Position numbers and translations under genes: made by a program. From Ophioceras dolichostomum (lineage: Eukaryota; Ascomycota; Sordariomycetes; Magnaporthales; Ophioceraceae), in NCBI GenBank assembly GCA_003049485.1, contig PYST01000047.1, positions 1 through 64,000 on the forward strand: a stretch of 64,000 nucleotides of DNA, written 5' to 3'. Positions within the stretch are counted from its first letter, which is position 1, and each line of letters begins with the position of its first letter. The notes beneath the pieces were generated by a model, which had not been told where the DNA came from, did no database searches, and worked only from the letters and a program-made list of their open reading frames with translations. This document shows positions 22,360 to 33,479 of the stretch, in pieces.

Positions 22360-24727
22360 TTTGAAGGAGGAGCAGGAGGAGGAGGATGAGGGATGGGTGA
22401 ACGTTCGTGTGAAATAGGGAGGTCAGGTGCTTATTGTAAGCTTGCAGGGAGTGTCGGGTTTGATCCGGTGTGTGTTTGAGAACCGAGGAGGAGGATGGTG
22501 ATCCAAGAGCTCCAGACTGACCGACATCGGGGAGGACGTCAGGATATTTATACTCGAGGTAGAGGATGATCACAGCACTGGCTTAATTGAGTTTGTAGCA
22601 CAGAGGAGCTTTCCATGGTGAACAAGAAGCTCATACCAATGGCCTAGTGCATCTCCAGGACGAGCTCGTGACATGCCATTCGGCAGGCAACTCCATGGGA
22701 ACATCGCCGGTTCCTGCGTGCATCTCCTGGAGACCACACACCACCAGTTGCACCCGATTGTCTTTTTTTGTTCTATTTCTGTCTTCTCTCCCAGCTCCGA
22801 TCCATATTGTCGTTTCATCGACACAATTCTCGCGAAATTGTTGTGGTTGGCTCCCGCACAAGCAGCCCTTGGTCCTGGTCTGACACCACCATGAGCTCAT
22901 AGCATCGGCCCTGAACGCCCAGCCACCGGCGTCGGCGAAACGGCTGGCCGCGGCCCTCAGCCCAACCATTCGATGCAGGGTGCAGGTCACGGCTCCTTGT
23001 CTGAAGGTTTGAGCACTAGTTGTAGTGTTAGGCGGAATTACTGGTACTGTGTCCCCGTGACAAGCTGTTGGGTTTCTGTTTATTAACAGCCATTCGCCGC
23101 GCTCGGCCAGTGAGACGGCCCATCGAGGCATCCCACAATACCAGCCCAGCGCGTGGTTGTGGCACTATTGAGTGATGTACTATAGGGACCCCGAACGTGA
23201 TCTCTAGGGGCGTCTTGGCTGAACATCGTAGCCCAAGACTGACCCGGCTCCATGTACGTATATCGCACAGGGATTGGACAAGGTCTATACTACTAGGTTG
23301 CATCGAAATAGTTTCCACATCGGCGACCGTCCCACCTCGCACCACAACCAGGGAGGCGGACATGCGGCTGTCCCAACATATTGGCCGTAGATTTGGCACA
23401 GCACGGAAGGATGTCTTTGCGGTGTGTCTGTCTCTCGGATCAATATTGAGTTGACGGCCCAGCCCAGCAGCCCAACTCTATCTGAACCGCGACTGTCGTT
23501 CAGCTCGGCCAGGAGTCCAGGACACCAACCGTTAAGCAGTCAATGGCATCGCAACCCCTCGGCTTCCCTCCCTCGCCGCTCGGCGATTCATCTGCGAGAG
23601 GCGCCGAAGCGAGCGGCGATATGTGGACATCGAACATCAGTAAGTCGGGTGTGGGTGGTGAAAAGGGGGAGACACACGGGGTCTGGAACATTGAGCTTCA
23701 TGCGGTGATTTAATATCCAACAGCTGAACATATAGGACCCTGATTAGCCCGGAGGCGAACAGTGTCCAATCTGGATGCCCGCCTCACCCACACCAAAGGC
23801 CTCTCATATAGGCATATAGCCTAAAAGAGCCTGCTTCTCTTCTCCGAACAGATCACGCCTGAATCGATCACCTGGTTGAACAGCCCAGGAAGACCTGACC
23901 GGGTTCGTGTGTGATTTTGTTAGTTTTGCCCCTCACCTCCCAATCTCGCAACGGGCACTCGAACCAGGCGTTCTAGATTGCCCTTTGAGAACCCGCCCAC
24001 TTGTTCCCTGCATCGCTTCCCTTAGCACACTCTCCCGACCGGTGGGTGAGTTTCTAAACTTGGAAGCACGCATCTCGCCAGGAATCGAGTTATACCCTCC
24101 CCTCTCCCTCTTGCCAAAGTCCGCTAGGCATGACGAGCCGAGAGGCACTGATGCTCAAGAAGGGGCACGCAGCAAAGCACTCGACCGACCATTGGGGACG
24201 GGACCCTTCATGCACCCCCTTTCCCCTTCCCCCTCCCCCTCCCTGCCAAGCTATGACCCCGGATGTCGATCTCCGAGCGGCTGGGACGGGCGTGTCTCTT
24301 CTCCCTCCCCACGGCGCCGGAGCAATCACGGACCGTCGTATACTGGAGGCGGGGTGTGTGACATCAGGGTCCCTCGCCTGGGTGACTGGGTTGGCAGCTT
24401 ACCCAAACACAGCTAGACACCTAGTCAGGTCGGCCCTGTGCCACAGACAGGCCATGTGCTGTCGAGGCATCAGGGGGGCTTTCGATCCTCCCAGCTTCGG
24501 ACGCTGGCCCCTCCGAGTAGGGCTGGGAGGCGCGCTGCGAGCTGAGGTCAGGTCCGGAAAAGACAGGCCATCTATTTGGCTCAAGCGGAAAGAAACCCGT
24601 CCGATCTCCTTCAGCTGGTTGCTCGCTCTTCAGACCTCAGCCATCAGAGGCCACGCGACGGCAGCAGCAGCAAGGCGCAACCCACAACACTCGATTGCAC
24701 ACACTGCCTGCCTGCCATGCCTTTCTT
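22360..24727. other. Long intergenic region, no gene recognised
   Basis: About 2.4 kb holding the DUF4360 promoter on the left and the 3' flank of the large STAND-N/TPR gene on the right. Open frames of up to ~216 codons (24130-24780, plus strand) have no domain-like composition and partly overlap the neighbour's last exon in antisense. Confidence 0.5.
22545..22552 (-). promoter_or_regulatory. TATA box of the DUF4360 gene
   Basis: Reads TATAAATA on the minus strand, about 186 bp upstream of the start codon. Position and sequence fit a core promoter element; the leader would be about 150 nt. Confidence 0.5.
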
Positions 24728-27700
24728 TCAGTCCAAAGCCACCGCCTGAGCAAGCACGTGGTGCAAAGTCCCCAACCTAGGCGTCCTGAGGGAGTTGTAC
24801 TCGTGTAACGTGACTGTGGCAGTTCCGCTAGATGATGATGATCCGATGCCGTCGACGCCGACGCCGTCGAGGCCCGGCATTCTGGCGCAAGCAGACCGGA
24901 GCTCGTCGAGGAGGATTGCAGAGGAGGAGAATGAACCGCCTACTACGACGTGCTGTAAAGGGAGAGGACTATTTAGCTCACATGGTCGCTCATACCTCCC
25001 TGTCTAGGTAGATAGATAGCAGCTGAAGCAGGAAAGAGTAACAACTCACAATCACGTTATGCCCCATCCCTCTAGCCCTAAGCACCGCCACCTCCATCGT
25101 CTTCCTAATCCGCCTCACGGTGGGCTCAAAACATGCCCTAGCTTCGGCGCTAGAGATCTCAATCACGAGCTGCTCGTACTCCTGCTCGTGTAGCTCCCTC
25201 GTATTATTACTACTATTACCACCAGTAGCGGTAGTCCCACCAGCATCAGGAGTAGTAGTTGGCGACATCGATGATCTTGGCGGCAGCAGCAGAGGAAACC
25301 GGACAGTTCTTGGCGGCGGTGCAGCAACAATGCCACCACCACCACCACCACCGACACTGACGTCTTGGAAAGTGGCGAGGACGTCGCGGAAGAGTTTGGG
25401 GAAGTGCCGCCTCTCGAGCGCGTCGATGCGGGCCTTGTCTGGCTTCGCAGGAGAAGAAGAGGTAGTAGTAGTAGGGAGTGGTGGTGAGCCGGAGGCAAGG
25501 AGCTGGACGAGTTTGCGACGCATGAGCGTTCGGAAGGCGATCTCGACGTGGATGGTTCTGGAAGAGAGATAGTAGGAAGACAGGAGTCAGTACACAGTTC
25601 GCACCGATCGGAGACAACGGAGTTTCTTGGTGAAGTGGAAGGCAGACTAGAAGGCAGCTAGGGCATGTATAGAGGAGGTGGGTAGACGAGGGAGTAGACT
25701 CAAGAGTCATCTTTCATCGTCAACATCATCGTCATCAATCATTAAACTCACCCAAAAACAGCGGAGCCACTCTTCTCCAACTCAACCAACAATCTATTCT
25801 CCTCCAGCTGCGTCTCACTCGCCACAGTCACAAGCTGATAAGACGCCGTCTCGACCAGCACGCTGCCGCAATGCATCACCACGATAGCCTGGTGCTCCCT
25901 CCCGCCCAAAGTCGCGATCGCGGGCGCGGCCTGGCTGTACAGGAAGTTAGACGCGACCGCCAATGACTGAGGCACGACGAACGAGGGGGGCGCGGGGGTC
26001 GCCGTCGCGGCCGTTGCCCCACCGCTGCTGCTGTGGTTGGTGATGTTGTGACTGTTAAGGCCTGTGCCGGTGAGCAGCGAGGATACCAAGGGGTGATTCA
26101 GGCGGTCGGAGCGGGCGACCATCTGATCGGGCAGACGAAGAACCACGGCCGCGCTAGCCTTGATGGCTTCAAGGCCAGCGGCGCTTCCGCCCGTCATCTG
26201 CGCTCGGTAGGCGGTCCAGAAGGTGTGGGACAGGTCGAGGATGCATTCCTTCACGGCCTGCTCGGCTTGGTCAAGCTTCTTCGAGGACGTGGAGGAGGAG
26301 TTGCTAGCAACGGCGGCACTGCCGCTGGCGGTAGTGTCCTTTGGTGGTGGTGGTGGCGATGCGGGTGGCTCTGCCTCCATCAGCCGCAGCATGCTCATCG
26401 AGTAGTTCGCCCAGTGAGACGATGGCTCGGCCTTGACGGTCTGGGACATCGTGGCGCCCGTGTTGGTAGTGCGGGTGGCGTACCACTTGATGCTCCAGTC
26501 TGAGCCTTTTGAAGAGCGGGAGATTTTCTGTTTTGTTTCTTTCGGTGTCAGTTGAGGGGTGCATACAGGCAGGTAACCATCCCCCCCACCTTTTTTTTTT
26601 ATTTTTTTAAAGGGACGTCAGTTTTGAGGCAAACACGTACCACAGCATTGGGTATCTTCTTATTTCTATGATCATCCACGGCCAGAAGACATACCCCGTC
26701 AACCATAAGGAACACAGTGGTCTTCAAACCGACGCCGAGAGCGGCGGCTGCAGTCGTTGACGGATATCTGGGGACGCTCAGGGGGGCTCGCACGATGCGA
26801 TGTGGTGGTGGTGGCGGTGGTGGTGGTAGCGACCCAGATGGCAGAGGAGAGCCAGTGGTACTCTGTGGTAGGCTCATCATCGATCGGGAATCTGAGAGGT
26901 CCTCAGCTGAGCCGATTCCAGACCCGGACCCGGACCCCGATATCCAGGACGGATGATTGTGGAGCCCCCGGAAGACGTATTTGAGGTTCTCGTGACGACT
27001 CAACAACGGATCGCTGTCCTTCGCGTGGAGCGAGTGCGAGTCGTTCCCTCCGGAATATTCGGTGCGGTCGTCAACGGAGCATGGGCGGACGGTATCCGTG
27101 ATGCCAGGGCCGAGAAGATTGTCGGAAGAGGGAAGGAGCATCGACTGACGGTATACCGGCGGCGCTGCGCCAAAGCGGCCGGCCTCAGATGATGTAGGGA
27201 AGGGAGGGGATGACCCGACTATCTCCTTGCCCGTGTCCATCTCCCCGACTTGTCTGCCCAACAGATCGATGGGGCTGGGTGCCTCCAGGGAAAGTCGAGG
27301 AGCACCTCCTCTGCTCCATTCTTTGCCTTTAGCCGCAGCAGTGGTTGCCTGCATGGGCCCGAGACTGATGCTGCCTGGGAGTTCGAGCCGCGGTTCCTCG
27401 CCAGGTGTGATCGGAGTAATGAGCTTGTCAGTCGGTCCTTTCGAAAGCAGTGCGGCGAGCTCTGGTCGCCCCAGGAGACACTGCCGAGGGTTGACATAGT
27501 CGAACCGATGTGCTTGTCTCCAGGACCCTGGAAGGGAGTGTCTCACAGCTTCTGCTTCCAGGGGATCGCCGCGCTTGTCATAAACATCCGCAAGAAGCTG
27601 CAGGGACTCGTAGTAGTCAATGCTCGTCTTGCCGCTCAGTCTCTTCCGCCCCTGCACCGCAGCCTTGCATGCCTTGCTGGCATCTTCTAACTTCCTTGAC

Positions 27701-29157
27701 TGTAGCTGCGAGATGGCTATTACGTGTAGCATGTGGAACGTGGCGAGGTTGCTGGGGATCTTGATCCTGGAGAGCGGGCCGAGCACCTCCCCGGAAGCCT
27801 CCCACTTCTCCTGCAGGCATAAGCACACGGCGAGCTTGATCCTCAAGAGCCTAATCTTGTCTTGTTCTTGTGCGCCTCCCGAGGAGCGCTCGATCGCCTT
27901 GCGGAGGTATGGCTCGGCCTTCTCATAGGCGCCGCTGGCGAGACACTCCTGGGCTAGCTCCTCGAAGTTGTTCACGATGTCGAGATCCATGTCGTCCGTG
28001 TCGGAGTCCCGGCTTCCACCTTGATCGCCTCGCGGGCGCTCGCCGGGAGTTCGCAGGCCATCGGGCGGGAAGTTAGTGACTTGAGGCCGGGGTGATGCTG
28101 ACATCACCGTGTCCGACCCGCTTCCTCCCTCCGTGCCCTCCAGAACGGGTTGAAGCTGGTTCCATCGCTCAATCCTCTCTCGTTGGAATTCAGTGAGCTC
28201 GCCAGCTACGCTCCCACCCCAGGTCGACTGCAGGTTCCCGCCGTAGTTGGTGCTAGCCGTAGTACTGGCCTGCACGTGGAATCTGTTCGCTGCCTTGGCG
28301 AGGCTGAGTAGATTCCTCGATATCTGTGCCGCGAAGGGATCGTTGCTGAAACCCGCCATTCGCGAGACCCCGAGAGCATTCTCGATGATCTTCTGCAGAC
28401 TCCCCAGCTCCCGCCACAAGAAGTCTTGGGACGTGTCGTTCGAGCTCCGGAGAGACAGCGATCTAGACAGACCCAGGGGTATCATCAGCGGGCTGCCCAA
28501 TTTTCTCTCGCACCTGCCCCACAACACGATGCACTCACACTTGAATGACGCCCAAGACAACTTGAAGGGCGCAGTTGGATTTGTAAACCTTGTTCGCAAA
28601 GGCCTCCATCTCCCGAGCTCTCTCTGCCAGCCTGGCATGGATGTTGGACCTGCGCCAGAGCATCTTGCTCTGTGAGGTGCTCTTGACGGAGCTCAGTGCG
28701 TTGTCGAGGGCCTCCAGCGTTGCCTTGCAGTCCATCATAGTATTCCCTATCGGGTTCCACAGGCTGTCGTCGACGTGTGCCAGCGTGAGAGACTGCACAT
28801 GGCACTCCCTGAGCGTCTTGTCCACCGATTGAAGGTTTTCATTGAGGGTTCCGATCTCGGAGGATATGGTCGAGATGGCCTTGTCAGGGCCCTGCTTTTG
28901 GGAGCGGCCGCTTTCGAGAGCTTCTAAGAGAGCGGACGAGATCTGAGCAGAGGGATGTGTTAGCTACTACTTAGGTGCAGTCGATATGTAGCCAGCCAAC
29001 CTTCTTCTTTCGCCCTGCTTGGAGTTGAATCGTGCCACCTACAAATCCCTCACTTCTGCCACTACACGTGCATGTGTTAGTTCAGGGAGATTTCTCGTAC
29101 CTTCCCAGCGGTAACAGCTAGAGAGCTGGCACCGTCGGCCAGAATCAGCGGATCCAT
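24728..29157 (-). CDS. STAND-type N-domain / TPR-like / degenerate Hsp70-like protein
   Basis: Six exons: 29157-29101, 28942-28539, 28492-26641, 26527-25752, 25557-25050 and 24952-24728, giving about 1,273 residues. Residues 1-150 look like the fungal N-terminal domain of STAND/NLR proteins (MDPLILADGASSLAVTAGK, then a helix like LNENLQSVDKTLREC). Residues ~330-475 form TPR-like helices (ECLASGAYEKAEPYLRKAIE; LADVYDKRGDPLEAEAV). A Pro/Gly/Ser-rich linker follows. Residues ~738-1273 resemble fungal Hsp70/actin-like ATPases: VGLKTTVFLMVDG where family members have a phosphate-1 loop, a segment around MHCGSVLVE in place of DxGGGTxD, SGSAVFGTIHVEIAF in place of SGG-x-x-GSTFLD, and a C-terminal VVVGGSFSSSAILLDEL in place of LVGGFG-SPYL. 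The ATPase motifs are degenerate. Intron 2 is short (46 bp) and is the least certain junction. Diverges from the HET gene. Probably a cytosolic sensor or scaffold (inference). Confidence 0.72.
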
Positions 29158-30554
29158 TTGACGTTGACATTCCTGGGTGCCGCGTCGTTCCTCGGCGAAC
29201 AGAAAGTTGAGGAGGATTGGAAACTCAAAAATGGATGGGGTGATCAGGTTGCAAAAGAAGAAGAAATTAATTGAGGGAAGGCTACGGAAGAACAGCCGCA
29301 AATGGTGGGCGTTCGATTTCGAGCTGGCCTCAGCTGAACAACAAACCAAAGAGGGTTTGGGGTGACAGTGCAACAAGACAGGCAGCCCCTGGATGCCTAC
29401 TCAAATTTCCTACTGCCACCAACATGCAGATATTCTGCTGCAGGCTGGGCCTTGTCCCTGCCTTGAAGCCCCCAACAACAGCACTACGAGATATTAGGAA
29501 GGGGGAAAATTAGCAGCGCGAAGCCGCCATACTTACCTCTTAAACCCGTCCAAGTGGCACAAGAAGCACGGCTAGCTGTGGGGCCGCGCTTCAAGCCTGC
29601 ATGTCGTCACACACCAACAGCGGGGGCCAAGATGTGATTGAGGATTTACTGTGTCTGGGATATTTCATCTCGCGGGGTCCTGGGGGTTGGTCTTTCCTGA
29701 GGATCTGTTGTTGATGATAAGGCACCACCTCACGGAACCTTATTTCTGCGGCTCAAAAATTGGGTCCTCGTGCCAGAAAAGGCTGGGTGACAATGGCATA
29801 CATAAGGTAGGTCGGTAGGTAGGTCTAGGTAGCCTTGTCGACTGTTGCTTCATACCTACCTAGGAATCTATCTACTCAGTACACTGGTAGTTCAAACTCC
29901 CCAAATGGAAGCTGAAAACCTCACGGTCTATCTCGCACACACTTCCCACTAACAAGTCGGTCATCTTTACTTTCCTGTTCAAGGTTTACCTTCCACCTTC
30001 AGTTATCCTTATTTTTTAACATTTTCTAACTGGCATTGTCCCAATTTCATTTGGGCTCCAATGCGACGAGAAGGGAGGAGTTCGGCTATATATATATATA
30101 TAAACGCAAAAGAACAAGCTATGAGTTGCAGCCTAGGCTAGGCTATTGGAGGCCTGATGCTTGAGGCCTCCCTATATATATGTACGAAGACTTTCCTGGA
30201 AAGAGAACGGTTCTGATAGAAGTAGCTACCCCCCATCTTGTCCAAAAACGGAGCTCACCGTGCAGCCGGCCCAACCCCGCTTGATTGAAGACTGATCGTG
30301 GACCTTAGGAGGCACGTACCTAACCACACCTTTGTAGGTAGGTATCTTAGGCAGGTAGAGATAGGTAGGAAGTGTAAAAACACAACGTTTGGTCAGGCTA
30401 CATCGCGGCGCCTTGGCACCGTTCAGCCTCACCACTTGTCAGCCGCACCTTCCGAAGCATGTTGATAAACGGAGGTCTCCTCGGAATTTGGTGCGTCCGA
30501 TTCTTGTCTTCAGTCTCTTCAGTCCTCATCCACCTCGGAGCCCCCCTGCCAACT
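29158..30554. promoter_or_regulatory. Shared divergent intergenic region (STAND-N/TPR gene and HET gene)
   Basis: About 1.4 kb between two start codons pointing away from each other. It contains a TAGG cluster (29806-29832), a (TA)n run (30087-30102), a CTATATATATG at about 30171-30181 and a further AGGTAGGTAT cluster (30333-30368). No gene is seen. A shared regulatory role follows only from the arrangement. Confidence 0.45.
30087..30102. repeat. (TA)n run
   Basis: Eight tandem TA units, read directly, in the divergent promoter region. Confidence 0.85.
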
Positions 30555-33082
30555 ATGTCTCGGCGGAGACTTCTCCTGCTGCGCTGGCCTCTCCGGGGTC
30601 AGAGAGGGGAGGACAATCTGCTGTCGTACACCAGCCGTTACAAATATCGACCGCTGGAAGATCCGACCAAAGACATCCGAATCATCAACCTGCTTCCCGG
30701 CAAGCATCGAGAGCCTCTCATGGTGGAGATCTTCCACGAAGCCCTCGTCTGTCCTACGGAGTTGCCACAACAGCAAGAAAGCGGGCGAGGGAGGCGGGAG
30801 CGACTGACACTGAGCGAGCTTAGAGCAACTTTTCCTGCGGATGACGATGACGATCATTGGGTGTATGAAGTCGACGGTAGATTCCTGTTCTGGTCAGAAG
30901 CAGCCGACGCCTGGTCTTGGAGGCATCCCGACGAGGGCTTCGACCATTCTCTTTACGAGGAGACCGAGTGCGAGGTAAGCGACCCGAGAGTTCCGGAGTT
31001 CGTGGCGCTGTCGTACGTCTGGGGCTCGCAGGCCGACCCGGAGACCATCAATGTTATCGAGCCTCTGAATACCACGGCGCACCTACGAGGTACAACGCGG
31101 CAGAGCATCCCCGCAGTGCCCCGAGGTGGGTGTATTCCTGTAACCAAGAACCTCGCGACAGCGCTACGTCATCTTCGACACGTCAAACGTCCACGACGAC
31201 TCTGGGTGGACGCTGTTTGCATCAACCAAGACGATCTGCGAGAACGGGGTGAGCAGGTCAAGCGCATGGCCGACATCTACAGACTCGCCAACCGTGTGCT
31301 GGTCTGGCTCGGCCCCAAATACGGAGGCAGCAGCGGGGCAATGGCGAACCTCCAATTTTTGGGTCAGCACGTCGCGAGCACTGGGGCCGGTGTTACCGTG
31401 ACTTTACAGGGAGTCGAGAAGAAGCCGCGCGGCTGGGTGGACGGCCAGTCGTTGCCGCTCTCCGCAAACAGCTTGGACGAGCTCGGCAACCTGTTCAGAC
31501 GCCAGTGGTTCCAGAGGCTGTGGGTTGTGCAAGAGATCTTACTCGCCAACGAGGGCCGAGCTGTCGTCCAGTGCGGGTCTGACGTTATAACCTGGATCCA
31601 GATGGCTCGTGCATTGGAGTTGCTCAGCTGGACGCTGGCAGACGACGCGAAAACCCGCGTTCTGTATACGACCCTCGGGTTCACCTCCCAGCTTAGGTCG
31701 CTACGCACTGAGCAGAACCTGAGGCACGTGCTTGATATCTCATGGGCACGGAACTGCGGGGAGCCTCGCGACAAAGTATACGCCATCCTCGGTATCCTGC
31801 CTTCGGGTTTCGCGGCCTTGACCCGAGTAAACTACTCACCAGACGTGCCCATCCGTGAAACTTACAAGGCGTTTTTTCTCTCCCACCTCCAGTACACCGG
31901 CCGCTGGGAGCTGACGGGAGCAGAGCTGGGATCCCGCGGGGTTGGCGGGCCGACCTGGGTGCCGGACTGGGCTGGGGAGATGACCGCTTGTTCTAGGATG
32001 GGCACCCTTCAATTTAGCTCACTGGGGTCTCGACTGGCCTTCTCCTATCGGGCTCCGGACGTCCTGGAGGTACGGGGCCTGAAATGCGCGACGGTGCACG
32101 CTTGCACCGACCCGGTCAAATCCCGCGACTTCGCCAGGGCCTTGTCCTGGCCACGAGTGGATCGGCCAAGCCGGCCTCACCCGACTGGCGACAGCTTCGT
32201 ACGCGCATTCGCTATTACGGTCTCTTCAGGCTGGGTTTCTTACCGGCTATCTCTGAAGAAATTCGTCGGGGCTCTCGAGCTGGACGCGTGGCTTCCGCAA
32301 GTTCGACAGGCCTTCTTTCCCGACGAGGAGGAGGGAAATGAGGACGATGAGCCGTCGTCAGCGCCCAACAGCAAACAGCGACTCCGTGACGCTCTTGATG
32401 GCTCCTCCCTAGCAGATGCCGTCTTTGCGAGGTGTTATGTCTACGCCAGGTGTCTGGTTTCGACGGACGAGGGCTACATCGCTTTGGCTCCCATGTGCAC
32501 CCGGCCAGGTATTTAGCTACGCATCCTTGCCAGACTCCCCCACTGTGCAATCAGTGTTGGAAATTCGATCGCACAGTTCATAGTGTAAACTAACCAAAGC
32601 TGGTGATTTCCATGTTCTTGCCATCCCAAAAAGGAGACATCATCGTCGTCATCCTCGGGTGCCAATATCCCCTCGTTCTTCGGCCCCAGCCTAACAAGGC
32701 TTACCAGCTCGTCGGTCACTGCTTTTGCTACGGCCTTGAGGCCGCGATACCCTTCTTGGGCGAGATTCCAGAAACGTGGGCAGGGGAATTGACAATCCAG
32801 ACCTCGAGCCCTTACCTGCCTTGGTACCGCTTTGTCAACAGTCAGACGCGAGAGACCACGTTTGAAGACCCTCGACTTCCACCGCTTGTCGACTGGGAGA
32901 GGATCACCGTGGAGGAAGCCTTGGGGAGGAGCCGCATGATAGGAGACCCGGAAGTTCCGTTTTACTTCCGGAATAAGAAAACCGGCGAAGTAATGGATTC
33001 GGACCCCCGGATGTTGCCAGATGCCCTGAATGGACTGTTGAAAGCCAGGGGTCTGGAGCTTGAGACTTTCACGCTGGTTTAG
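30555..33082 (+). CDS. HET-domain (heterokaryon incompatibility) protein with C-terminal WW-like repeats
   Basis: Two exons: 30555-32508 and 32634-33082, with a 125-bp intron (GTATTT...AAAAG), giving about 800 residues. The HET domain spans roughly residues 25-330, starting YKYRPLED-x6-IRIINLLPG. It has the three family blocks: FVALSYVWG (149-157), LWVDAVCINQDDLRERGEQ, and the RLWVVQE block. Splicing rebuilds the usual HET-protein ending, PGDIIVVILGCQYPLVLRP followed by YQLVGHCFCYG. The C-terminal ~90 residues add two WW-like half repeats: LPWYRFVNSQTRETTFEDPR (about 713-732) and a weaker VPFYFRNKKTGEVMDSDPR (about 759-777). HET proteins trigger regulated cell death after non-self recognition. 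I chose the ATG at 30555; 30459 would add 32 residues. The divergent STAND-N/TPR gene may be its partner (inference). Confidence 0.88.
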
Positions 33083-33479
33083 GAGACCCTAATCCGCCGT
33101 GAAGGGAGGGTGTCCACGATCACGTAAATACAATGTTAGCTCATGGCCGAGTTGGCCGTGCGAACTTCGAAAAAGAAAAAGAGGGAGAGATGGAGGGGGG
33201 GCATGTGCATTCACCGTTCAAGGCATTTATGGGCGCTGCCATACTAGGTATGTAAAAGCTTAGTCTAGATATTGATTGCGATTTACAGACGACCTCGACA
33301 AGGCCCCTATTGTACTTAGAGAGAGTCTGCTAGAAACCCCAGAGCAGAAGCAGCCGCCGAATCCTCCTCCCCGCACCACTCGTCACCATCCCATCCTCAT
33401 CCCCTACACTGCCAACCTTCCTCCCACCCTTCACTCGCTTTTGTTCCTCATCCACCACCCTCCCCCTCCTCCTCCTTCT
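33083..33479. other. Intergenic, 3' flank of HET gene
   Basis: No gene recognised; the right half is pyrimidine-rich (CCTCCTCC-type) on the plus strand and may contain eroded sequence from the adjoining pseudogene. Confidence 0.4.

Noticed and set aside
24130..24780. 216-codon plus-strand open frame
   Set aside because: Pro/Ser/Arg-rich without domains, and it overlaps the last exon of the large gene in antisense.
28515..28539. A 25-nt intron between GTGAGT and the first CAG in the STAND-N gene
   Set aside because: Too short for splicing; the next in-phase acceptor (46 nt) was used instead.
26599..28638. Treating the TPR part as a separate gene from the Hsp70-like part
   Set aside because: There is no stop codon between them, and the GTACGT...ACAG intron joins the halves in phase; a two-gene model would need an unseen stop.
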